DNA of 22,233 nucleotides from Podila epigama (Eukaryota > Mortierellomycota > Mortierellomycetes > Mortierellales > Mortierellaceae), in the NCBI GenBank assembly GCA_015679605.1, contig JAAAVE010000292.1:1465-23697 (forward strand), read 5' to 3'. This document shows positions 1-10,500 of this stretch, in pieces. A program made the position numbers and the translations under genes. Every line of letters starts with the position of its first letter. The first letter of the stretch is position 1. A model generated the notes under the pieces. That model made no database searches. It saw only the letters and a program-made list of their open reading frames with translations, and was not told the origin of the DNA.

Positions 1-1740
1 TTTTGTAATGGAGAAAAAAGAAGATAAAAGATGGTAAGTATATTGTATGTAAAGGCACCAGGCAACCAAATAGATTGGACATCGAAAAAAGAGACGAAAA
101 TAGAGACGAAATTAGAAATATTACTTCCAACTGTGCCTGAATGCTCGCAATCCCAGATGGCCAGACCTGTTGGCTGCTCTGCACGTGAGCCCAAGGTGCG
201 GGGAACGATCTTGATGCCAGTGATGTCTTCATACATGTGAATCGTCTGAGTATGCGCCGCAATTTGTGGAGTGACATCAGGACTTGCCAGGACAGACTCC
301 ATGGTCGCCTTTCTCGACTTGATTTTATCTTCCTGCGCCCTAGCCTTTGCCTTTCGCTCGTATTCTCGCACTTGTTGCTCCAGCGTGCGAACTGTCGTGG
401 AGGGGCGATATTTTCAATTATTCGTTTTTTCAAAGTTGTCAAAAAACGGCGACAGGTAATAAAAATGAAGGAAAGAGCGATTAGGAAATTATAAAAAAAA
501 AAAGAGTTTGTGAGTTTTCGTTCAAAGTTTTGGCCGTTTTTCGTTATACGATGACAGCCTTTCCGATTCTTTGATTCTTTATACCTTTGGCATTCAATTC
601 TTCCTTGCTATCCCGAAGCTTCTCTTGCATCCTTTGTGCAGCTATTGGATGAATACGAGTGTGTTTGTTCAAAGAATGAACGAAGTGTGAGTATTCGGTT
701 TTAGACACACATAAATATATAAAAGACACGCAAGCAACCCGATATGACGTTCAATATAGCCAAAACGTTACAATCGAGAAGCTGTTCAGTCTGTGTCCGA
801 TATTGTTCAGCACTCCTTGTCGCCTCTTCCAGTTTTTGTTGGTAATCTTCCAAATGTCTTTCAGCATCGGTAACGCGAAGTTTTTTGAGGTTTTGGTATT
901 TTGCCTCCAGTTCCTCAAGAGCCGCTACAAGCTATTTTTTTTGGATGATAAGCCATCAGAAAGAAACACACATGTTAGATATTCCCTCATCAACGTAGAA
1001 TATTCACGTCAATACAAAAAGAACGAAAGAAGCTAAAAGCTAAAATGAAAACATATTAGGAACAGAACAACATGGATTACTTGCATTACCTGCTCATTGG
1101 TCATGGCAGGCGGTGCACGGGGTGCTCTCTTGGGCTTTGTGATGTCTTCATCGACAGTGGTCAGTTTCTTGGTCTGTTTATGTGTGCTCTTGGTGTAGAC
1201 AATGTTTTCCTGGTTTTCTCTTGAGGACAGGGGAAGTTCTTTCATCGGCTATGTGATGTAAAACGTCGTATTGTGAGAGCGGGTTTTCTGGTCGGATGAA
1301 AATAGCTGGCGCAATGTATCGTAGGTAATCTCTAACGACGACTAGGAGGAAAGAGAGTATAGCATTGCTGCATTTACCTTTGCTGTACGATTCTCTGTGG
1401 ACACTGTATCCGATTTTGCAGCCTTTTTCTTTTGCTTGAGAGGAATGGGGAGTTCTGTAAGGGTCCAATCAGATGTTGAACAAGACTGAATTAGTCTCTT
1501 TTTCTAGAGATGTGCATATTTAAATTGTGAGTCTAATTTTGTTCTCTTTTTTACCATCAGCTTCAGATCCAGAGTCATTCGCCGCAAGTTGTCGAACACG
1601 CTAAATCATCAGGGAACAAAAAGTATGCTGTGTCAGATAAGAGACGATGTCGAGTCTTCCTGCACAGAAGACAGAAACAAGTTATGGGGCAACCATACCT
1701 TGGCTGGTCGTGCAACTTTTGTGTTGCTCTTTGGCGGCAT
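1..1740 (-). CDS. Csm1/Pcs1-like monopolin subunit, 3' end missing (partial)
   Basis: Seven exons are visible (minus strand): 1740-1699, 1600-1555, 1454-1378, 1248-1090, 931-772, 641-585 and 391-125. They give 269 residues in consistent phase, then a GTAATA donor at 124-123 whose intron runs off the window. The start MPPKSNTKVARPAK is followed directly by a GTATGG donor. The N-terminal ~120 residues are basic and disordered. From about residue 122 there is a heptad-rich coiled coil (LVAALEELEAKYQNLKKLR) continuing to about residue 210. A globular start follows with MYEDITGIKI, which resembles the YEDLTGL signature of the Csm1/Pcs1 C-terminal domain. Family knowledge: these proteins form V-shaped dimers that crosslink kinetochore microtubule sites and rDNA silencing factors. 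The rest of the globular domain lies outside the window. It is divergently transcribed from thymidylate synthase. Other coiled-coil kinetochore proteins remain possible; the signature plus coil order favours Csm1/Pcs1. Confidence 0.72.
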
Positions 1741-2053
1741 CGTGTTGAATGTAATGTGAATGTGTTTGCTACTGCTGGGTTGTATGTTGTTCCTGCCTTT
1801 GCTTGGATGAAAAATCGTCGTGTAGGTTGTTCCTTTTGCTTGAATGATGGAGGGCCTGTCCTTGCTTGGATGAGTAAATGTCAAACGACCTGCCTCTGTG
1901 TCTCTCTGTCTGCATCTGCCTGACTGTTTGGACTGCTCTTTTTTTAATTACAAAGTTGTTTTTATTTTATTTGACTTAGCAAACAATACGCGTTTTCTCT
2001 TTCTCTCTTTCATCACTCCACCCGCCTCATCGCTTTTTTTTTTATTCTCACAA
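1741..2053. promoter_or_regulatory. Shared divergent promoter, Pcs1-like gene / thymidylate synthase
   Basis: These 313 bases separate two start codons that face away from each other, so both genes must draw their proximal promoters from here. The thymidylate synthase side (about 1925-2053) is pyrimidine-rich, with T-runs and CTTTCTCTTTC-type tracts just before the ATG, as in the other leaders of this window. An ACGCGT hexamer is at 1988-1993. I see no clear TATA box. Transcription start sites cannot be placed from sequence alone. Confidence 0.6.
1988..1993. promoter_or_regulatory. ACGCGT, MCB-type (MBF) element candidate
   Basis: The palindrome ACGCGT lies 60 bases before the thymidylate synthase ATG. 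In yeasts this MluI cell-cycle box is bound by MBF and drives G1/S expression of DNA-synthesis genes, including the S. cerevisiae thymidylate synthase CDC21. Only one copy is present here, and the same hexamer also occurs inside coding exons near 15266 and 16806 and far upstream of TMA20 at 22165, so the hexamer alone is weak. Its position in the expected promoter is what makes it credible. Confidence 0.4.
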
Positions 2054-3199
2054 ATGACTTCAGCAGCATTCACACCATCCATCCATCCCTGGCGAGCTAA
2101 TGACCAGCATGAAGAATACCAATATCTCAACATGCTTCGTCACGTCATGGACCATGGCGAGTTCAGGGCTGACCGCACAGGCACAGGCACCCGGTCTATT
2201 TTTGCGCCACCATCCATGCGTTTCTCACTCGAGAATGACGTCTTTCCACTGTTGACGACCAAGCGAGTCTTTTTCCGTGCTGTCGTCGAAGAACTGCTTT
2301 GGTTCGTGAAGGGAGATACGAATGGCCTCCATCTCTCCGAGAAGGGTATCAAGATTTGGGATGGCAACGGTTCGCGCGAGTATTTGGACAAGGTTGGTTT
2401 GACTCATCGCAAGGTTGGCGATCTTGGCCCGGTCTATGGATTTCAGTGGCGACACTTTGGAGCCGAGTATAAGGACTGTGATACTGACTATACAGGCCAA
2501 GGTGTGGATCAACTGGCCGAGGTCATCTGGAAGATCAAGAATACACCAACTGACCGCCGTATCATCATGAGTGCCTGGAATCCAGCAGGTAAGCCCAACT
2601 GGAGGAGGGGATTTCTTTTCTTTTTCTTTATCTTTGTCTTTTGTTGATTTGTCAGAAAGCTTATCAGAGGGATTGTCAAAGCTTGCATGTATTCATGGAG
2701 CATATTACTACATATACTGACATTTTACAAATTCCTTTTAGACTTGAAAAAGATGGCTTTGCCACCATGCCACATGTTTTGCCAGTTCTATGTGTCAACC
2801 CCGACAGAGGCCCAGCCGAGAGCAAAGTTGTCTTGCCAGTTGTATCAACGGTCGTGCGATATGGGTCTCGGGGTTCCATTCAACATTGCGTCGTATGCAT
2901 TATTGACAAAGATGATTGCGCATGTGACGGATTTGGATTGCGGCGAGTTTATTCATACGATGGGTGATACGCACATTTACCTGGACCACACCGAGGCACT
3001 CAAGGTGCAGATCGAGCGTGAGCCTCGGGCCTTTCCCAAGCTCTTTATCCGGCCATCACAGCCAGCCCAAGACGGATCCGCAACAGAGTCGTCGTTGCCA
3101 GCAAGGACGATCCAAAACATTGATGATTTTGTATTTGAAGACTTTGTTCTTGAAGGATATGATCCTCACAAGAAGATTGACATGGCCATGTCAGTGTAG
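2054..3199 (+). CDS. Thymidylate synthase
   Basis: Methylates dUMP to dTMP using 5,10-methylene-THF, the only de novo route to dTMP. Two exons, 2054-2588 and 2742-3199, encode 330 residues, typical for fungal enzymes. The intron (GTAAGC..TTTTAG, 153 bases) splits the Asp codon of NPAD shortly before the catalytic loop. Visible conserved blocks: DRTGTGT near residue 37, [33 protein letters not shown], then [12 protein letters not shown] with the nucleophilic Cys188, [19 protein letters not shown] (dUMP binding), [12 protein letters not shown], and a C-terminus of [13 protein letters not shown] like other members. The start is the first ATG after the pyrimidine-rich leader and gives MTSAAFTPS; an upstream extension of the same frame has no ATG of its own that fits the family. 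All key residues appear intact, so the enzyme should be active. The ACGCGT in its promoter suggests G1/S control (inference). Confidence 0.97.
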
Positions 3200-3586
3200 G
3201 ACCGCACAGGTATTATGGTAGTTAGATTTATAGAGACTATGGGGCTAGAAGGGTGCGAGCTGTTATTTCTGATAGATCTTTTTTCTTTTTTATTCCCTTG
3301 GGGTTTCCCCAACCATCGATGCTCATCCCTGAGGAAGATGGATATTCTCATGAAGGACACCGTGTGTGTGTGTGTGAAGCATATCTTGCATGTCGAGGTA
3401 GACCGATCAAGCCCTAAAAAATTAATGCGTCGTCGCATTGTGCCATTATGCTTGGTGTTTGGCTTGGTGTTTGTTTGCTGATGATGAAGAATGCGTGCTA
3501 ATGTTGGCTTTAACCCTTTATTTTTTATTTCTTTTGCCACACATGCCAAATATGATGGTCTTGTTCTCTTGTCCTTTGCTCGGGTT

Positions 3587-3615
3587 ATTTATCCTTTTGG
3601 TTCAAAAGGATAAAT
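3587..3615. repeat. Perfect 13-bp inverted repeat with 3-nt loop
   Basis: Left arm ATTTATCCTTTTG (3587-3599), loop GTT, right arm CAAAAGGATAAAT (3603-3615). All 13 pairs match and pairing stops at both outer edges. It lies about 390 bases after the thymidylate synthase stop. It could fold as an RNA hairpin in either strand's transcript, be a terminal remnant of a foldback element, or be chance in AT-rich DNA. No open frame or flanking direct repeat supports a transposon. Confidence 0.85.
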
Positions 3616-3719
3616 CCTGGTGTGTCTGTTGTTCAGATTGAGGAGAAAGAGAGATGGTGCTAGTGTTTTCCCTATTTTATTTATTGAGCAAATGAGGTCC
3701 AATGGGGGTCCAATGTTCT

Positions 3720-3772
3720 CGAGAGACAGACAGACAGACGGACAGACGTACAGACCAGACCAGACAGGGGTG
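3720..3772. repeat. GACA-type tetranucleotide microsatellite
   Basis: Imperfect tandem GACA units (GAGACAGACAGACAGACGG and onward, then ACCAGACCAGACAGG). The complementary TGTC/CTGT unit recurs in the first intron of the transporter (about 5306-5340) and of the Derlin gene (about 14117-14137). Confidence 0.8.
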
Positions 3773-3879
3773 TTGTTATTGTGCAGGTTGAAGGTTGTGT
3801 GTCTTTTTCCACCTTGACACACACCGAAAGGGTTGCGCTGTTTTTTTTTTTTTTTTTTTGTCCAGTTGGACACAGTTTT

Positions 3880-4593
3880 CTCTTTCTCCCTTTCGCACTG
3901 CTCACCTCACTCTCCACCTTCAACCATCCATCACTCTTTGCCACAAATCAATCTCTCCTGACATTCACCCATTCACACCCATTCATCAATTCATCCACTC
4001 ATCCAACCACAATCACCCGTTCGCAACCCGAACATTCGCACACATTTACACCCATTCACAATTCAATCACAGTGACTGACACACCCCCATTCACACACCG
4101 TCTGGATGATTTCGCTTTCCTCCTTCATACCACGTTTCATATAGCAATAACCGGTTGTGGTTGTTGCCTTTGATACAATTACACACACACACACTCTCTC
4201 TCACACACACCAAAACATACTCATACCTACCACACACATTCGTACTTTCATCAGCACCTTTTGCTCCATTCATTTCATTCAATTCACTTCACTTCAATTC
4301 CATTCCATTCATAATCCGTTCTCCATCCACTCACTCACTCACTCACTCGCTCTTTCATTCACCCTCAATTCTGACATTCCATTCTTGACATCCATCTCCA
4401 CAGACATACTCCCTACCCTCCTCAACGGTCAACCTCACATCACCTCTTCAGGGCACCCTATTTCTTCTCTCCCTCACTCATTCCCTCACTTACCCATCCA
4501 CTCACTCACTCATCACATCCCCCAATATACATCTCTCCACTCGCTTAATACCTCTTCTCCATCGCATCCTCCTCCCTATCTTTAAATCACTCA
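3880..4593 (+). promoter_or_regulatory. G-depleted promoter/5' leader of the ABC transporter
   Basis: For about 700 bases the plus strand has only a few G per 60-base line while C, T and A dominate. Short tandem tracts are present: CA repeats at 4181-4210, CACT repeats at about 4328-4348, and many scattered CATTC units. The tract stops abruptly at the transporter start codon. The same style of leader, shorter, precedes the Derlin gene. It may be a promoter plus unstructured 5' UTR (inference); transcript ends are not visible. Confidence 0.5.
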
Positions 4594-7500
4594 ATGCCAA
4601 TATCAAATCATAATGAACGTCGTTCTCGGTGGGGAGACGACGCTTCTTCGATAGCCTCGGAAAATCCAATCCTCCTCCAGGGTGGCCACTTTTCATTCAA
4701 CTTTTTGTCAAAGTGGTTCTTTCTCTGGGTGATCCCGCTCATCCGACGCACCCGCTCCGACCCCGATTTTGACCCAGACTCGATCAAACTCCAAAAGGAA
4801 GAGTCCGCCAAGGTCGCCGGTCAACGTCTCGGTGATTGTTGGCGTCAAGAAGAACTTGACTACAAGAACCAGTAAGTGATTTTGTTTTTTCTTTTTGTTT
4901 TCTTATTTTTAACTGCTTTTTTTCTTTTCTTCTCTTCTTTGTTTTGTATTTGTATGCCAGAATAATGCATGTTGGCATGAATGGTACTCGCGTACTATTC
5001 TTTTTCCGGTTTCCAATCCTTTCCTCCCCTTCTCTCTCTTTCTCCCTGTCTTTTCTCATTCATCTCTTCTTTTAAAGAGAACGAATATCTGTCTGGAATG
5101 GAAAGAAACAAGGAAAAGAGGGTGTTGAAAAACGTGTATTGGGCGAATGAAGAAGGAGTAAGGGCAAGGAGGAGTGAAAAAAAGAAAGAAAAAGGTCGTG
5201 CACCATTGTCTCGTAAGCGTTGCTGCCCTGAAATGGGTCATCAATGGACATTGTGGCTCCCCTTTGTGGGAGCGAGGGGTTGCCTTCCTGTCCTTCTTTC
5301 TTTCTGTCTATCTATCTATCTGTCTGTCTGTCTCTCTGTCAATCCCAATATCTTTGTCGCAATGACGCTGTTTTTTTTTCTCGTTGTGCAAGAAAAGCCC
5401 TTCTTGAACGGAAATCGTAGACTACGATGACACGAAAGGAACGAGAAAAAACAATGAAAATAAGGAGAATATTGCTTGTCGAGACAACCGAGAGGTCAGA
5501 GCAGACAAAGTCTTGTTCGCGTGTCATCCTTCCATCTATCCATTCTATTCATCCAGATATCCTTTGTTTTCTTTGCCTTTGGCCCGTCTTTCTTGCGAAT
5601 CCCAAAGGCACGCACGCCATATCAAAAGATCGGATGAAAAACTTGTTGTGCCTTTGAATGGGTGCTCGTCGATCATAACACTCATCCACGTTGGCGTTGA
5701 CAGAAAATGTGCCTTTTCGACATGTTATCTTGCAAAGATGGGCTGGCTGGCTGGTTGGTTGTGCAAGGTGAAAAAAAAAAGAGAGATGTGAGCTGGTAGC
5801 ATTGAACATAAAAAAACAAACAAAAAAGATATTGCAGCACCTTTGGTCAAATGACAGAATGACGACACATGGTCAGATATTGCCTAGATAGTGTATGCAA
5901 AAAAAGGTGCTCTTGATATGAAAGGATCGCCCAGTGCTGTGTGCAGACGAATGCAAGGAACATAGCGTTTACAAAAGAAAAAAAAAACCCCCGCCTGCAT
6001 CTTGTCCATGGACCTTGCATCCATAGTCTCTCCCCCTTCTTTTGACCATTGTCCTCCGTCCCCCTTTTCGCCTTGCATCTCAGACGTCGGACATGTTGAT
6101 TTGCGGTATTAACAACGAATTGCGCGCATTTTATGTGGCTCTTGTCTTTTTGTTCCTTTTAATAGAGCATCCATTAGCAGAGCCTTGTTGGCTGCCTTTG
6201 GTCGGCCGTACTTTCTGCTTGCCTTCTATAAACTATTCTGGATCATCTTTACGTATCTGGGTGCCTACTTCTTTGTCAAGCGGTTAATTGACTTTGTCGA
6301 GTCAACGCCGCCATCCATCCGGATGGAGAGCTCTACAACTGGCTATCTGTATGCTTTGGGCCTATTCCTGACCTCAGTCGCATCCAGTGTCTGTATTCAG
6401 CAAGTCATGGCCGAGTGCACACGTATCGGTGTTCAGGTTTGTTTCTATATCTTCTCAAATATCGCTGCATCACAGACATATTCATTATTTATACATTTTT
6501 CTAACATGCTTATGGATCCTCATGGGGCGCCAATGGGGCATAACTAACAAATCACAGGTCAGAGCAGGTCTCATGGTGCTGATATACCGCAAGTCTTTAA
6601 AGTTGTCCTCAGCACATGGAGGCATTGGCAATGTTATCAATCTAATTTCGAACGACTGCAACCGCATCGCCGAGTCGTTCGTCAACTTTCATTTCCTCTG
6701 GAGCTCTGCCTTGGAGATCCTTGGTATGTGCTTTGCTTTTGACCAGTCAGTTTCATCTCTCGTTGACTCTTCACCCTGTTACAAATTTAGAAAATGTACT
6801 AACCTGTCATCGTAACCCTTTCACAACCTTCTAGTTGTCATTGCTCTTGCGTTCATTGAACTCAAAATTGCCGCCGTACCAGCATTGGTCATCCTCATCT
6901 TGCTATTCCCGGTGCAGTATCTCTTGTCCAATCTTACAGCACGAGTCTCGGCCATGGCCACCGCATCGACCACGGCCAGGATTCACATCATGTCAGAGCT
7001 ACTCACTGCCATCAAGCTCATCAAGTTTTACGCATGGGAGTCTTACTTTCGGGATCGAGTGACGAGAGTGCGTGCCAAGGAAATGGGAGAGCTTCGTCGC
7101 GGCATGTACCTCAAGATCACTTCATTTGCACTCGTATTCGCTGCACCAGTTGTCACCACATTGGCTTGTATTTGCGTCTACGAACTGATGCACGAGGACA
7201 AACCCCAGGACGACAAAGCCAGTGTTGTCTTTACCATCCTCTCCTTGTTCAACACTCTTCGATACCCCTTGATTATGTTACCTATCGCCGTAAAGACCTC
7301 CCTTGGTGCACTCTTGAGTTTCGACAGACTGGATGCTTTCTTGCGCCTGCCAGAGGTTGAACCTCTCAGCCACAATAGAGACTCGGATTTTTCTCAGGAC
7401 CTTGAACGGGAACATTCAAAGTCGATCTCTGTAAAGGCCGATGGATTGGTGATGAATGGCTCCAGCAGTGACAGTGGGGATGCCAAGGAAATGGAACGTC

Positions 7501-10500
7501 GGGCGCTGCAGCGCGAGATCGCTGGGCTCCGCATCTACATGAAGGATGCAGACTTTGGCTGGCCAGAAGCTCAAGACTCGAATGCCACACTAAAGTTTAT
7601 GAACATGAGCGTCAAGCCTCGCGACCTGGTTGCTATCGTCGGCGATGTTGGATCTGGAAGTACGTTGGGTCTCGAGAATATATGTCTTTTGTTTTGTTTT
7701 ACTTTTCTTTTCTTTTCTTTTCTTTTATGTTTATTCTCGTTGACTTACACTTCAAATTGTTTTTTAGAATCCTCTACACTGGCGGCGATCATGGGTCAGA
7801 TCAGGCTGATTGCAGGACAACGTGTTGTTCGCGGCTCCATTGCATATGTTCCTCACGATGCTTGGCTCTTGAATGCAACACTTAAGGAAAACATTCTCTT
7901 TGGATCACCCTTTGACCGCAAAAAGTACAATGATATCCTTCGCGTATGTGCTTTGACTCGGGATTTGACTCTACTCAGTGCCGGCGATGAAACCGAAATT
8001 GGAGAGCGCGGTATCAACCTCAGTCTGGGACAGCGACAGCGCGTCAGTTTAGCTCGGGCTGTTTATTCTGATGCTGATATCATGCTCTTGGACGATCCTT
8101 TGAGCGGCATGGACGCCCAGATCGGAAAACACATCTTTCAAGAGTGCATCAAGGGATATTTGGCCAACAAGACTGTGATCTATGTCACGAATCAGCTCCA
8201 GCATCTTGCCGAGTGTCATCACATCATTGCCATGAAGGCAGGTTCAGCGGAAGCTCAAGGAACATACGACGAGCTTATGGCGCAGGACGTCAATTTCGCT
8301 CGTATTGTCCAAGAGTCCATGGAGATTGAGGACCCGGACCAAGTACATGAGCTCATCAATGAAATTCGCTTGGAACCACCTGCAGAGGAAGACGAGGATG
8401 ACGAAGACAATGGCGCAGGCGCCTCTTCAGCTCATCCTCCTGTCAGTCCCACCTCTGAAAAGATGCCAGACCACCAGTTAACTATCCCCAGGTCGATCAC
8501 CATTCACCGACAGGAGAAGGGTTTGGGACTAAGCAGCCGCTTCCCAGATTTCGAAAGAACTTCCAGGGTCGAGGATCAATACACTCACGCAACCATTCAT
8601 GGAATGCCCAGCCCAGTCAAGGCAGGAAAGATGGTAGCTGGCTCATCTGTCCATAATCGACCGAACCTACTCTCGCAGCGATCGCATTCCATGTCTTACC
8701 AAGGATCCAACACTACCCACTCCAACATCGCTGCTAATGAGCAGACAATCCACAGACTTCGGGAACTGAATGCCCATACGATTCAGAATCAGATGCTGAA
8801 CGAGCAGACCATCTCTCGTATCATTGAGCGCAATCAAATGACCATCCTCGGCAGTGTGGGTCAGAATCGTCTCTCGACTGGTCCCATCAACCGCGAGGAG
8901 AACACCATGGCTCGGGCAGTTGAGCGGAATCAGCTGACGATTCACAGTTTGAGTGGCCGCGAAGGTTTGGGAAGCAGTGGACGAGGCGGAGAGCGTCTGG
9001 ATTTGGGATACGGTGTCAAGAGCAGGGACGTTGTCTCTGGATGGTCCGTTGCCAAGGCTTATCTCCGCAAAGGTACAGGACTTGGCGCATCTGCTGCGAT
9101 CGTCCTTGTCTTTTTGGCTACTCATGGCTTGCGCATCTTTTCCGATTACTGGCTCAGGTTCACAGTTGACCCTGAAGTGAAGCGCGATGAGCACTTTTAC
9201 CTGGCCGTCTACGGTGGCCTTGTGGCTGCCGTGGTGATCGGAGCCTACGCGCGGGCGTTCTTTTTGTCATGGGTTGTCTTTAAAAAGTCGCTGACTTACC
9301 ATGATCGGATCTTTCGCAAGATCATGCGTGCTCCTATGAGCTACTTTGATGTGACACCTCTGGCCAGGATCTTGAATGCGTTCGCTCGTCATCTGTATGT
9401 TGTTGACGAGGTCTTGCCTGATTCCATTCTCCAGTTGTTGCAGTACATGCCACTTGCTATTGGTACGACGGTTCTTGTGATTGTGATTGTACCTTGGTCG
9501 GCCATTGCAGTTGTTGTCCTTTGGGCCCTTGTCTGGGTCTTGGTTCACTATTCTTCTCGTGCTGACGATCGACTCAAGGGCATGGAGGCCGCTACCAAGG
9601 GCCCTGTCTTTGCTCATATGGCCGCCACTCTGGATGGCCTGTTCTCCATCCGAGTTTACGGTGCTGAGGGGCGTTTCGATGCCTATAACCTTTCCAGGAT
9701 CGATGATAACCACAAGGCACTGTTTGCAATGATGCAACTTCGTGCGTGGTTGTCACTGAACGTAGACCTGATCTCTTCGGTCTTTGTGCTTGTGACGGCA
9801 GTTGTGGTTGTGTATTTTGCACGAGATGGATCCTTGGATGCATCACAAGTTGGTCTAGCCATCACGAATGCACTCCAGCTGTTGATCTTTGGTCAATGGT
9901 CGATCCGGATGGCGAGTGAAGTCAAGTCGACCAAGGAAGCAGTGTGTCAACTCGAACTGTACGGCATGAATATTCCAGCAGAAGCACCGGATGTGATTCC
10001 TGAGAGTCGCCCTCCTGTGGATTGGCCCAGCCAAGGAGAGATTGAGTTCAAGAAGGTTGTGTTGCGGTATCAGAATTATGGCGTCGCTGTTCTGAAGAAG
10101 GTCAGCTTTGTGGTACAGCCGGGTGAAAAGATTGGTGTGGTGGGTAAGATGGGCAGTGGCAAGACAACGTTGTTGATCAGTCTGTTGCGTGTTGTTGAAG
10201 CAGCTGAGGGCAAGATTTTGATTGACGGATTGGATGTACGTGAGATTGGGCTTCAGGATCTTCGAAGCAAGATTGCCATTATCCCTCAAGGTAAGCAACC
10301 ACATGTTGCATTTTGTTTTGTGTATTGTTTTGTGTATTGCTTTGTGTATTGTTTTGTGTATTGTTTTGTGTCCTTTGTACAGAATCTGTACAATAACATG
10401 TATATATATATATATATATATACGCGGTATCTCATCTCTAATTGTTCCTTTTTTCTCTTTATTTTCTCGGTTGACATTTGTCGTTATGTAGAACCTGTCT

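Larger units (their letters stand above)
3200..4593. other. Intergenic region, thymidylate synthase 3' side to ABC-transporter leader
   Basis: About 1.4 kb without a supportable gene. In order: a probable thymidylate synthase 3' UTR with a short GT repeat near 3362-3376; a perfect hairpin at 3587-3615; a GACA microsatellite at about 3720-3772; a run of 19 T at 3841-3859; and from about 3880 a long stretch almost free of G on the plus strand, built of CATT, CACT, CATC and CA motifs, ending at the transporter ATG. Open frames here translate only to His/Thr/Ser/Pro-rich repeats and look like composition artefacts. Confidence 0.8.

Noticed and set aside
3781-4585. Several overlapping plus-strand open frames rich in His, Thr, Ser and Pro
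   Set aside because: They arise because the strand is nearly free of G and so has few TAG/TGA stops; the translations are simple repeats with no domain.
5549-5809. Minus-strand 86-codon frame inside transporter intron 1
   Set aside because: No known motif and a composition driven by flanking pyrimidine tracts; no evidence of a nested gene.
8667-9194. Minus-strand 175-codon frame opposite the transporter linker
   Set aside because: No recognisable protein; it lies wholly within a well-supported sense exon.
10316-10371. Possible CRISPR-like array
   Set aside because: Units are directly adjacent 12-mers without spacers; this is a minisatellite in a eukaryotic intron.
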